A stretch of DNA of 40,931 nt, from assembly GCA_002718595.1 (NCBI GenBank), contig PBFD01000004.1, forward strand, positions 73,339-114,269. The letters run 5' to 3'. The number at the start of each line of letters is the position of its first letter. Position 1 is the stretch's first letter. Shown piece by piece: positions 31,542-39,956 of the stretch. The notes beneath the pieces were generated by a model. That model had not been told where the DNA came from. It did not search any database and worked only from the letters and a program-made list of their open reading frames with translations. Position numbers and translations under genes: made by a program. This stretch comes from Gemmatimonadota bacterium (GTDB lineage Bacteria; Gemmatimonadota; Gemmatimonadetes; Longimicrobiales; Gaopeijiaceae).

Positions 31542-32912
31542 ATGGTAAAGAATCTATCCAATTCATACACGTCATGGGTGGCGTCAGCCCTTTATATATT
31601 AGCTTTCTCATTGGTTTCTTTTGGGGGAGTTTCTGGACAGACAGTGAGGTTGGTCTCGGATCCAGGTGACGAGGAAGTGACTTTTACCAGAGATGTGATG
31701 CCAATCTTGCAGGAGAATTGCACTGGTTGCCATCGTGAGGGTTCAATAGCTCCAATACATTTGGAGACTTATGAACAAGCAAGAAGGTATTCCCGTCGTA
31801 TCAGAGATAAAGTCGTGACCCGTGAGATGCCTCCGTTCCATCTTGATACCGATGTTGGTATTCAGGAAATCAAGGGTGATTGGAGGTTGAGTGAAGATGA
31901 GATCAAGGCCATTGCAGCATGGGTGGATAATGGATCACCAAGAGGAGACATCGCAGATATGCCTCCAGCGGTGGAGTGGTCGGATGAACTGGTATGGCAG
32001 TTGGGAGAAACACTAGGACCTCCTGATCATGTGATTAAATCGAAGCCATTCGATGTGCCGGCCGAAGGAGGCGATCAATGGTGGCGTCCTATAGTAGAAA
32101 CCGGGCTAGATAAGGATCGTTATGTAAAAGCCTTCGAAACCAGGCCTTCCCGCAAAGGTCGTGAGGTGGTACACCACGCTATTCCTAGACTTCAAGTCCT
32201 TCAGGAGAACGGTGAATACCGCAGGACAGCGTCCCTTTCAGAGTATGCAATGGGTAAGATAGGAGAGATTCTACCACTTGATGCAGCGCGTTTACTTCCA
32301 AAAGAATCAAGGATCGAATGGGACGCTCATTATTATCCGATGGGTTATGATGTGGAAGATGATCAAGTCGAGCTTGGAATTTGGTTTCATCCAGAGGGCT
32401 TTGAGCCAGACTTCATCCAAGATTTAAGGCTTTATCCACTGCAGGGTGATATAGCTTTAGCTCCTGGTGGAACTGCTATGACACAAGGGTTTTTCAGGTT
32501 TGACCATCCGGTGAGGATAGATAGCTTCCAGCCACACGGCCATGTTCACCTGCATGCGAAGTCAATGGAAGTAATTTATCCGGACGGTAAGAGGGAACTG
32601 CTCAGCATGGTGACCAACTTTAATGCAAAGTGGCATCACAGTTACATATATGAAGATGATGTAGCACCACTCTTGCCTGAAGGTAGCGTGTTAGTTGTGA
32701 CTGCCTGGTACGATAACACTGCGGACAATCCTCTCAATCCTGATCCAGAGGTCTGGAAAGCCAGAGGTAGTCGAACCGTAGATGAGATGTCACATGCTTG
32801 GATAGCTGTAACGCATCTGAACCAAGAGGGTTTTGAGCGGCTTGTCAGTGAGAGAGAAGCTAAGAAGGAAGCAGTGACTGCTACAGAGCAAGCATCTGGA
32901 AGCCACCGCTAA
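31542..32912 (+). CDS. Secreted monoheme cytochrome c with a Cu-monooxygenase (PHM)-like domain
   Basis: A 456-residue exported protein. After a signal (about 1-33) comes a haem site CTGCH (C60, C63, H64) in DVMPILQENCTGCHREGSIAPI, followed by REMPPFH with the likely Met ligand. The C-terminal half resembles the Cu(II) ascorbate-dependent monooxygenase C domain: PHGHVHLHAKSMEV, KWHHSYIYEDD, VVTAWYDNTADNPLNPDP and DEMSHAWIAVTH hold the His and Met residues that could bind copper. A haem protein fused to a copper enzyme suggests electron delivery to a mono-oxygenation or oxidation site. GGAG lies seven bases before the ATG. A creatininase-like gene follows 46 bases on. Confidence 0.83.
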   Translation: MVKNLSNSYTSWVASALYILAFSLVSFGGVSGQTVRLVSDPGDEEVTFTRDVMPILQENCTGCHREGSIAPIHLETYEQARRYSRRIRDKVVTREMPPFHLDTDVGIQEIKGDWRLSEDEIKAIAAWVDNGSPRGDIADMPPAVEWSDELVWQLGETLGPPDHVIKSKPFDVPAEGGDQWWRPIVETGLDKDRYVKAFETRPSRKGREVVHHAIPRLQVLQENGEYRRTASLSEYAMGKIGEILPLDAARLLPKESRIEWDAHYYPMGYDVEDDQVELGIWFHPEGFEPDFIQDLRLYPLQGDIALAPGGTAMTQGFFRFDHPVRIDSFQPHGHVHLHAKSMEVIYPDGKRELLSMVTNFNAKWHHSYIYEDDVAPLLPEGSVLVVTAWYDNTADNPLNPDPEVWKARGSRTVDEMSHAWIAVTHLNQEGFERLVSEREAKKEAVTATEQASGSHR

Positions 32913-32958
32913 TACCAATCATTTAGCTTGGTAAAGTTAAGAAAGTTGGGGGGCTCTA

Positions 32959-33864
32959 ATGAATAAAAGCTTGATATTCTTGATAGCATTGTTTTCGATG
33001 ACGTCCACGGTATTGGCGCAACGACCTAACAGACAGTTGACTCCTGAACAGATGAGGGCGAGGCAGGAAGCTCGTCAGGCTGAATTAGATGCTGCGGAAC
33101 GACCCATCAGAGCTCTGAATAGTCTATGGATTGAAGAACTGACTTGGATGGAAATTCGTGATGCTATCCGTGATGGGAACACTACGGTTCTAGTCCTTAC
33201 TGGTGGTGTCGAATCTAATGGTCCACACCTGGCCTCTGGAAAGCACAACTATTCCAATAAGTTGATGGGTGAATCAGTAGCGCAAGCTCTCGGTGCAACA
33301 CTTATTGCTCCCCTAGTTACTCTTGAACCAGGAAATCCTACTGGGCCGGTTACCATAGGAAGCACTGGTCCCATGGTTTCGCAGGCGACCTATATAGCCT
33401 GGTTGACTGATATTGGTGATAGCTTGAGGAGTATGGGTTTTACACAGGTCTATTTCCTCGGTGACAGTGGTGGAAACAGACGTGGCATGCAGGCAGCGGC
33501 GGACGAACTCAATGATCGATATCGGGGGGTTCCAACCCAGTTCCATCATGTTCCAGAGTTTTATAACCATGACAAAGTTCGACAGTATATTCAGGAAACA
33601 CTGGGTATTCCAGAGGAAATGGAATATCAGGCGAGTTCTGGATCAGACGGGATTCACGAAGAGTTATCCATCACCTCAGTCATGTCGGTCATTGACCCGA
33701 CTTCAATTCGTTTTGATCAAAGGGTGGAAGCGGGTAGAGCTTCGATCAATGGTATCAGCCTATTACCTCTGTCAGATACACAGTCTTTAGGGAGAATGGT
33801 GATTGACTTCCGGACCCGACTTACCGTGGAGGCCATTAAAACATTGCGGGATGGTCCTGAATAG
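32959..33864 (+). CDS. Secreted creatininase-like protein, ligand-divergent
   Basis: A 301-residue protein with a signal peptide (1-20). The domain matches creatininase (creatinine amidohydrolase): GGVESNGPHLASGKHNY, VTLEPGNP, and FLGDSGGNRRGM in place of GNGGN. The canonical metal ligands E-x-H...D are changed to E85-S-N87 and H96, so a Mn/Zn site like that of creatininase is not intact; a similar set (EQNGPY..GKHN) occurs in a distinct subfamily as I recall it. The physiological substrate is unknown. GGGGGG lies five bases before the ATG. The upstream cytochrome/PHM gene and the unknown gene downstream may belong to one unit. Confidence 0.82.
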   Translation: MNKSLIFLIALFSMTSTVLAQRPNRQLTPEQMRARQEARQAELDAAERPIRALNSLWIEELTWMEIRDAIRDGNTTVLVLTGGVESNGPHLASGKHNYSNKLMGESVAQALGATLIAPLVTLEPGNPTGPVTIGSTGPMVSQATYIAWLTDIGDSLRSMGFTQVYFLGDSGGNRRGMQAAADELNDRYRGVPTQFHHVPEFYNHDKVRQYIQETLGIPEEMEYQASSGSDGIHEELSITSVMSVIDPTSIRFDQRVEAGRASINGISLLPLSDTQSLGRMVIDFRTRLTVEAIKTLRDGPE

Positions 33865-33932
33865 AGATTGAACTTTGGCAGAATAAAAAGACGAATTAAG
33901 AACTGTTGTTGTTCATTTAGGAGGAAGAGTAA

Positions 33933-34799
33933 ATGAGGAGTCATCGGATAGTTGGGAGATTATTAATATTGTTCCTGGCTCTGGGTGTGGTAGAGGTTTA
34001 TGGTCAACAGGTACAGCGACTACCACTAGCCCCACGCCCCCCTAGAGGAGAACCGGTAGCGCCTTTTTTTGAAGGTTGGTATAGCAATACAGATGGGACG
34101 TTCACACTCTCGTTCGGATACTTTAATTTGAATTTAGCGGAATCACTTGATGTACCGTTAGGTCCAGACAACTTCATTGAACCAGCAGAATTTGACGGGA
34201 TGCAACCGACCCATTTTCCGAGCAATCCTAGAAGAGACAGGGGTGTATTTACTGTTGACGTTCCTGCGTCTTTTTCAGATGAAGAACAGAGGGTCGTTTG
34301 GACTATCACCGCGAATGATGTGACTCACTCAGTACCAGGAAGAGTAGGAGTAGATGCTTTTCAGCTTGACTACGGACCACGGGCTATGGGCTCTGTACCA
34401 CCATTAGTTAGGTTGGAAGGTAGTGAAGTTGAGGGCCAACATCCCACGGGAATAATGCTAGATGAAATTCGTTCCGCTACTGTTGGCACTCCTATGGAAT
34501 TGACCGTGTGGGCATCGGAAGTATCAATCAGGTCTGAAGACGATATAGCGAATCGAGATGGTGTTGTGGTGAGGCTATTATGGTTCAAGCATCAGGGCCC
34601 TCGTGGAGAAGTCAGCTTTGAAGATCGTTCGATGGTTCTGGAAGAGGGAGAAGGGGAAGCTGTTACCACGGTCACATTTAGTGAGCCTGGTGATTATGTG
34701 CTCAGGGTAAGAGTTGATAATTGGGACGCGAATGATAGCACGGGTGGAGATCAATGTTGTTGGACAAATGGGTATGTGCGAGTGAGCGTTACGGAATAA
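33933..34799 (+). CDS. Secreted protein of unknown function
   Basis: A 288-residue exported protein with a signal peptide (residues 1-24, ending VYGQQ). The mature chain is beta-rich: GWYSNTDGTFTLSFGYFNLN, a proline-rich region PAEFDGMQPTHFPSNPRRD, then a C-terminal Ig-like or PKD-like domain (GDYVLRVRVDNWDANDST). A pair of cysteines in GGDQCCWTNGY sits close to the end. It belongs to a group of uncharacterised secreted proteins seen in marine metagenomes as far as I can tell. AGGAGG lies eight bases before the ATG; its stop shares a TAATG junction with the next gene. Confidence 0.65.
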   Translation: MRSHRIVGRLLILFLALGVVEVYGQQVQRLPLAPRPPRGEPVAPFFEGWYSNTDGTFTLSFGYFNLNLAESLDVPLGPDNFIEPAEFDGMQPTHFPSNPRRDRGVFTVDVPASFSDEEQRVVWTITANDVTHSVPGRVGVDAFQLDYGPRAMGSVPPLVRLEGSEVEGQHPTGIMLDEIRSATVGTPMELTVWASEVSIRSEDDIANRDGVVVRLLWFKHQGPRGEVSFEDRSMVLEEGEGEAVTTVTFSEPGDYVLRVRVDNWDANDSTGGDQCCWTNGYVRVSVTE

Positions 34800-35290
34800 T
34801 GATCTGTAGGTTGTTGATTTGTGTACTGATTATTTCGACTGTTCTACTAGACAGTGTTGTGGCACAGAGTCCAAGGGATTTATCCACTCTTTTCTTTGAT
34901 GGTAAATCCTATCTTACGGAGGAGGATGGTCAGCCATATTCTGGTCCTGTAGTCATTACTAATACCCACTCGAGTAGTAAAGAAGAGGGGACACTTAAGG
35001 ATGGGGTGAGGGACGGGGTCTTTGAGTGGTTTTTTGAGAATAACCAAGTGGGTTTCCGAGACACTTATCGCAATGGAGAACGGGACGGGCCATTCGAATA
35101 TTATTACAAGAATGGTTTCCTTCTGGAGAAGGGTTCAATGAGAAATGGCAGGAGACATGGTCCTTCAGAGGAATATGCTTTTAGATTATATCGACTGACC
35201 CATAAGGGTAATTACGATTTAGGTTATAAGTGTGGCTCATGGGTGGAAAATGGAAAATCTCGATCCTACGATCCATGCCCGACAAATTGA
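34799..35290 (+). CDS. Secreted MORN-repeat protein, third paralogue
   Basis: A 163-residue protein. The ATG at 34799 overlaps the stop of the preceding gene as TAATG, so translation is coupled; an upstream ATG inside that gene is rejected. The signal peptide ends VVAQ. Repeats are DGQPYSGPVV, KDGVRDGVFEWFFENNQV, RNGERDGPFEYYYKNG and the cysteine-framed tail CGSWVENGKSRSYDPCP. It is the third member of the group with 2-523 and 26731-27165. The lipoprotein gene after it begins five bases later. Confidence 0.78.
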   Translation: MICRLLICVLIISTVLLDSVVAQSPRDLSTLFFDGKSYLTEEDGQPYSGPVVITNTHSSSKEEGTLKDGVRDGVFEWFFENNQVGFRDTYRNGERDGPFEYYYKNGFLLEKGSMRNGRRHGPSEEYAFRLYRLTHKGNYDLGYKCGSWVENGKSRSYDPCPTN

Positions 35291-35294
35291 TAAT

Positions 35295-35762
35295 ATGATG
35301 AAAAATTATTTAAAATCGATCCTACTGACAATTTCGATGTTATTGTTACAGTCATGCTCCCCAGTCGAGCAGGCTACGGACCCAGAGCGGGAGGCTGTAA
35401 TTGACGTGGCAGAGAAAGTTCTCGACGCCATCGGAAATGCGGATGCGGACTTACTTCGTAGCGTAATGGTTCCAGATGCGCGCATGAACGGTCGTTTGGT
35501 GGAGGAATATGCAAGTGGTTTTGCTGGAAGAGAAGAACCAATGGTAGAGAGGATGTGGGACCCAGAAGTATCCATTGATGGTCAAATAGCATCTATCTGG
35601 ACCCCTTATGATTTCTATAGGAATGGTGAGTTCAGTCATTGTGGTATAGACGCCTTCCAGATGCGCAAGATAGACGGTGAATGGAAAGTGGTGGGGCTGA
35701 TATGGAATAGCTTGCAGCCACCTGACTGTCAGATGCATCCAGCGGGTCCTCCCGTCCAATAA
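35295..35762 (+). CDS. NTF2-like (SnoaL/DUF4440-type) lipoprotein
   Basis: A 155-residue lipoprotein. The start is ATG at 35295 (or ATG at 35298), four bases after the stop of the MORN gene. Lipobox LLQSC gives Cys21-22. The rest is a cystatin-like NTF2 fold: VAEKVLDAIGNADADLLRSVMVPDA, WTPYDFYRNGEFSHCGIDAFQMRKIDGEWKVVGLIWN, broken here into two pieces. Members bind or isomerise small hydrophobic molecules, but many have no activity. The coupling with the MORN gene suggests joint function at the cell surface. Confidence 0.82.
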   Translation: MMKNYLKSILLTISMLLLQSCSPVEQATDPEREAVIDVAEKVLDAIGNADADLLRSVMVPDARMNGRLVEEYASGFAGREEPMVERMWDPEVSIDGQIASIWTPYDFYRNGEFSHCGIDAFQMRKIDGEWKVVGLIWNSLQPPDCQMHPAGPPVQ

Positions 35763-35878
35763 ATCTCAAATGGGGGTGCGGTTGGTCACTCACTGCTAAA
35801 CATTTCCTAAGACTCGATTACTCCCTATACTGGATTCCTTCGGCAGGTCCTCCATTTCAACAAGAGGGAGATTGGTAT

Positions 35879-37660
35879 ATGATTACTCGGTCAACCCACT
35901 GGGCTATCAGAATTTGTTTAGGCGTTTCATTTGTTTTTGGTCTCGGACCGTCAGGTGCGCAAAGTCAAGCGGCTACTATTGGTCAAGCTTCTCCGATCAA
36001 TGAATATAGTGCCATCCACCACCCTGTCGTTGGTCGTAAGGGGATGGTTTCTAGCCAAAATGAAGCTGCTACTAGAGTGGGAGTTGAAATCCTAAAGCAA
36101 GGTGGAAACGCTATTGATGCAGGAGTCGCAGTAGGGTTGGCTTTGGCTGTGACTCTGCCTAGGGCTGGGAACATAGGCGGCGGCGGGTTTATGTTGGTCC
36201 ACATTGCTGAAGAACAGCGCACTGTGGCAATAGATTTCAGAGAAACAGCACCCTCGCTTGCCCATCCAGATATGTATTTTGGACCAGATGGAGAAGTCGA
36301 TAACGCAGAGTATCGGTCAACTCATAAATCATCTGCTGTGCCAGGAACCATCGCTGGGCTCGCCCACATTCTTGAGAAATACGGAACGATGGACTGGGCT
36401 GAACTTGTAGAACCCGCACTGAAACTAGCTCGAGAAGGCTTCCCAGTGACACAGGATCTAGCCAATAATCTGCGGGCGAGTAAGGCTAGGCTGACAATCA
36501 ATCCAGTGACGGCTTCTATTTTCTATAAAGAAGAAGGCCAGGACTATCAGGTAGGAGATATTTTTCGGCAATCACAGCTGGCTTGGACACTTGAACAACT
36601 TAAGACACACGGTCCTAGAGCCTTTTATGAAGGTGAGATAGCGAAGAGACTGGTCGGTGGAATGGAAAGCCATAACGGTTTAATAACTATGGAGGATCTT
36701 AAGAATTACAGTGTCATAGAACGTGAGCCAGTAAGGGGAACTTTTAGAGATTTTGACATTACTGCAATGTCAGCACCCAGTTCGGGTGGGATGGCTATTG
36801 TACAAATGCTCAACATTTTGGAGAATTTTCCGATACGGGAGCTAGGATACGGAAGTGCAGATGCGATGCATATAATGACCGAGTCTATGAAGCTGGCGTA
36901 TGCTGACCGTTCAAAGTATTTAGGTGATCCAGATTATTTGGATCTTCCTGTGGAAGAGCTCACCAGCAAACTATACGCTAAGCACTTGGCAGATGGAATT
37001 TTGATGGAAGAGGCTAGGGCCTCAGATGATATTCTTCCAGGTGATCTGACTCCCTATGAAAGTTCAGAAACGACGAACTATTCAATTCTCGATGAGGAGG
37101 GGAATGCAGTAGTAAACACCTATACTTTAATGGCATCATATGGGTCGGGCGTAGTCATTGAAGGCCTAGGATTTCTGATGAACAACAACATGGGAAACTT
37201 TACTCTGAGGCCAGATATACCAGATCCTTTTGGACTCATGGGAAGTGCTGATAATCAGATTATGCCCGGAAGGAGGCCGGTAAGCTCTATGACTCCACTC
37301 ATAGTCTTGAGGGATGGAGTTCCGTTTTTGCTTACTGGAAGTCCTGGGGGTAGTAGGATCATAACTACAAATCTTCAGTTACTGGTCAACGTGTTAGAAC
37401 ACGGAATGAACATAGCTGATGCAACGGCTGCTCCCCGCATTCACCATCAGTGGTATCCTGACCGGCTGCAGGTAGAGAGCGGATTTAGTCCAGACGCTTT
37501 GCGAATTCTAGAGGAAAGAGGTCATGGTCTAAGTCTTAGTGCAGGCATGGGTAGCTTGCAGACGGTACTTTTTGACGGCGATTTATATTACGGTTACTCA
37601 GACCCGCGTCGCCCTGGAGCCATGAGCTTAGGAGTACAGGGCCAGGGAGGATGGCAGTAG
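35879..37660 (+). CDS. ggt: Gamma-glutamyltransferase (Ntn hydrolase)
   Basis: A 593-residue periplasmic enzyme with a signal peptide (about 1-32). It should self-cleave at Thr398 in SETTNYSILDEEGNAVVNTYTL to form the large and small subunits; Thr398 matches Thr391 of E. coli. Gly-rich IGGGGFMLVH and the C-terminal SSMTPLIVLRDG...LTGSPGGSRI are typical. It cleaves gamma-glutamyl bonds of glutathione and related peptides. GAGGGAG lies before the ATG. A 230-base gap follows before the PQQ gene; apart from the possible 29-residue ORF in it I see nothing. Confidence 0.96.
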   Translation: MITRSTHWAIRICLGVSFVFGLGPSGAQSQAATIGQASPINEYSAIHHPVVGRKGMVSSQNEAATRVGVEILKQGGNAIDAGVAVGLALAVTLPRAGNIGGGGFMLVHIAEEQRTVAIDFRETAPSLAHPDMYFGPDGEVDNAEYRSTHKSSAVPGTIAGLAHILEKYGTMDWAELVEPALKLAREGFPVTQDLANNLRASKARLTINPVTASIFYKEEGQDYQVGDIFRQSQLAWTLEQLKTHGPRAFYEGEIAKRLVGGMESHNGLITMEDLKNYSVIEREPVRGTFRDFDITAMSAPSSGGMAIVQMLNILENFPIRELGYGSADAMHIMTESMKLAYADRSKYLGDPDYLDLPVEELTSKLYAKHLADGILMEEARASDDILPGDLTPYESSETTNYSILDEEGNAVVNTYTLMASYGSGVVIEGLGFLMNNNMGNFTLRPDIPDPFGLMGSADNQIMPGRRPVSSMTPLIVLRDGVPFLLTGSPGGSRIITTNLQLLVNVLEHGMNIADATAAPRIHHQWYPDRLQVESGFSPDALRILEERGHGLSLSAGMGSLQTVLFDGDLYYGYSDPRRPGAMSLGVQGQGGWQ

Positions 37661-37701
37661 AGCAGGTTTTGTAAGGTGCCGCTTATGTAGGGAGGGTCGG
37701 G

Positions 37702-37791
37702 GTGTCGCCAAGAAGACGAAGCTCAAGAAATAGTGGCAAGAAAGCTGCATTTGATGCCAGGGATAGAGTGAGTGGCGTGAACGAACTCTGA
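37702..37791 (+). CDS. Possible 29-residue basic peptide
   Basis: GTG start at 37702 with GGGAGGG five bases upstream, then 29 codons to TGA: MSPRRRSSRNSGKKAAFDAR and so on. It is strongly basic at the N-terminus. It lies in an otherwise empty 230-base gap. The good ribosome site is the only support; the amino-acid pattern is not known to me. It may be a small regulatory peptide or chance. Confidence 0.28.
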   Translation: MSPRRRSSRNSGKKAAFDARDRVSGVNEL

Positions 37792-37891
37792 GGTTAGCTA
37801 ATTAACCAAGTACTAGCCGAGTTATTCTTGTAGTACTAATCTATCTTTTTCGGATTACAGTTCGTTTAAGGTTCTAGCCGGTCAGGAAACC

Positions 37892-39934
37892 ATGACAAGT
37901 TCATCGCAGCAAAATCTGAGTATTCACAAACTAGCTTTATTTTTCAGCGTGCTACTGGGTTCTATTGTTCCGTTATACGGTCAAGGACAGAACCGACAAA
38001 ATCCCTATGGTGAATGGCGATACCAGAGTGGTGATGCTTGGGGAACTCGTTATTCTCCAGTAGATCAGATTAACGGTGATAATTTCGTGGATTTGGAGGA
38101 AGCTTGGGTGTGGAGAGCGGATAATTTCGGTCCCGAAGCTGATTATCAAATGAAATCGACTCCGACCTATATAGATGGCATTCTGTATACTGTAGCTGGT
38201 GAGCGGAGAACAGTAGTAGCACTTGATCCAGAGACGGGTGAGACACTGTGGACTTATCGGGAGCCGAACACGACTCGTTGGGAACGTTCAATGAGGAAGA
38301 ACTATGGTAAAGGGGTTGCTTATGGAGAAATAGATGGGAGAGGTGTCATCTATTATGTGTCTCCAGGATTTTTCCTTCACGCATTGGACGCAAAAACGGG
38401 ACTCCCTTTGGAAAATTTTGGATCCCCTGTCCCACTAGATGGATTTCCGCAGACTGGTGTGGTTGATTTGATACCCGATTTGGTGGCAGACTGGGCGCCC
38501 TGGCATGAATTTGACCAGCCCTATGATCCTGATTTTGGCATTCCTAGAGAACTGGGATATATAACAAACTCCTCTCCGGCTATTGTGGTCAATGGCACGG
38601 TCGTAGTAGGTAACTCAGCTGAGCAGGGGTATAACCAGACCCGTATAGAAAACGTGCCAGGCGATATTCTGGGATTCGACGCCGAAACAGGGGAATTTAA
38701 ATGGAAATTCCATGTCATCCCCCGGCCAGGGGAAGTTGGTCACGAGACTTGGCTTAACGACGCTTGGAAGTGGACAGGAGACGTATCTTCTTGGGCCCCA
38801 ATGTCCGCGGACTATGATAGAGGTATAGTCTATATTCCAACTAATCCTCCAACTATAGACTATTTCGGTGGATTTCGTCCTGGCAACAATCTATTCGGTA
38901 CTACTGTAATCGCTCTTGATGTAGAAACAGGAGAAAGGGTTTGGCACTTCCAGACGGTACACAGTGACGAGTGGAATTATGATCTTCCTAATGTTCCGCT
39001 AGTCGTGGATTTAGAGGTAGACGGAGAGGAAATACCCGCTGTTATTCAAACTACTAAACAAGGCCTAATGTTCACTTTCAATAGAGAAACTGGTGAACCG
39101 GTGTGGCCCATTGAAGAAGTTGAAGTATTGCAAACAGAGGTGCCGGGTAACTGGACAGCAGCGACCCAGCCGATTCCGACTTGGCCAGAACCGTTTGAGC
39201 CTTTGGGATTACCCCTGGAAGATGTGATTGATTTTACACCAGACCTGAGGGAACAAGCTCTCGAGATTATTAGCGATTATAGAGTTGGAGGTCCTTATCT
39301 TCCTAGGCTACATGAGGGTCATAATTCTAGCGTGGTAGATAATATTCGTTGCTATGGGGGCTTGAATATCACCAATCCAGCTACACTCGATCCTTCCACT
39401 GGAATTTTATACGCATCACATTCTCGTCGTTGCGGAGGTGGAACGGTGGTTTCGGGTGCTGATCAGGATCAGCCAGACAGAATGATGACGACTGGAACGA
39501 CTATCGCAGACTGGGTTGCTGGGCCAGGAGGAGGAATGGGTCAGATAGAGGGACTGCCACTTCACAAACCCCCCTATAACCGGCTGTCAGCTTACGACAT
39601 GAATACAGGAGAACGTCTTTGGTGGATTCCAATCGGAGAAGTGTCCGCAAATATAAGGAATCATCCAGATCTTCAGGATGAAGATTTTTCCACGATGGGT
39701 GGAGGAGGAAACTCGATACAAATGGTGGCTGGCGATCTGTTGTACGCTACTGAGGGATCAGCTGGACCTCCCGTTCTGAATGCCTATAACAAATTAACAG
39801 GTGAACATGTAGGTGAGGTAGAGATGTCCGGTTCTGGGCAGTATGGCATGATGACATATAGCCACGAAGGGAATCAGTATATAGTGGTGCAAGTAGGACG
39901 TCCTGGACGTTTGGTGGCGATGAGGTTGTTCTAA
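37892..39934 (+). CDS. PQQ-dependent dehydrogenase (quinoprotein, eight-bladed propeller)
   Basis: A 680-residue periplasmic enzyme with a signal (about 1-31, ending LYGQ). Tryptophan-docking and PQQ-binding repeats are visible: GDAWGTRYSPVDQIN, VVALDPETGETLWTYREP, VIALDVETGERVWHFQTVHSDEWNYDLPNVP with the catalytic Asp region, and VSPGFFLHALDAKTG. No cytochrome c domain is attached, so it resembles glucose or alcohol dehydrogenases that pass electrons to a separate acceptor such as the cytochromes in this window. The substrate is not clear. AGGAAACC lies just before the ATG. PQQ synthesis genes are not in the window. Confidence 0.93.
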   Translation: MTSSSQQNLSIHKLALFFSVLLGSIVPLYGQGQNRQNPYGEWRYQSGDAWGTRYSPVDQINGDNFVDLEEAWVWRADNFGPEADYQMKSTPTYIDGILYTVAGERRTVVALDPETGETLWTYREPNTTRWERSMRKNYGKGVAYGEIDGRGVIYYVSPGFFLHALDAKTGLPLENFGSPVPLDGFPQTGVVDLIPDLVADWAPWHEFDQPYDPDFGIPRELGYITNSSPAIVVNGTVVVGNSAEQGYNQTRIENVPGDILGFDAETGEFKWKFHVIPRPGEVGHETWLNDAWKWTGDVSSWAPMSADYDRGIVYIPTNPPTIDYFGGFRPGNNLFGTTVIALDVETGERVWHFQTVHSDEWNYDLPNVPLVVDLEVDGEEIPAVIQTTKQGLMFTFNRETGEPVWPIEEVEVLQTEVPGNWTAATQPIPTWPEPFEPLGLPLEDVIDFTPDLREQALEIISDYRVGGPYLPRLHEGHNSSVVDNIRCYGGLNITNPATLDPSTGILYASHSRRCGGGTVVSGADQDQPDRMMTTGTTIADWVAGPGGGMGQIEGLPLHKPPYNRLSAYDMNTGERLWWIPIGEVSANIRNHPDLQDEDFSTMGGGGNSIQMVAGDLLYATEGSAGPPVLNAYNKLTGEHVGEVEMSGSGQYGMMTYSHEGNQYIVVQVGRPGRLVAMRLF

Positions 39935-39956
39935 CAAGCGTGCACTACGACTGCTG

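Noticed and set aside
32913-32933. Stem TACCAA/TTGGTA after the cytochrome-PHM gene
   Set aside because: Six-base AT-rich stem with a nine-base loop and no U-run; too weak to call a terminator.
2-35290. MORN proteins as antitoxins of toxin-antitoxin pairs
   Set aside because: The exported nature and lack of any toxin-like neighbour argue against it; the YwqK label is only a family name.
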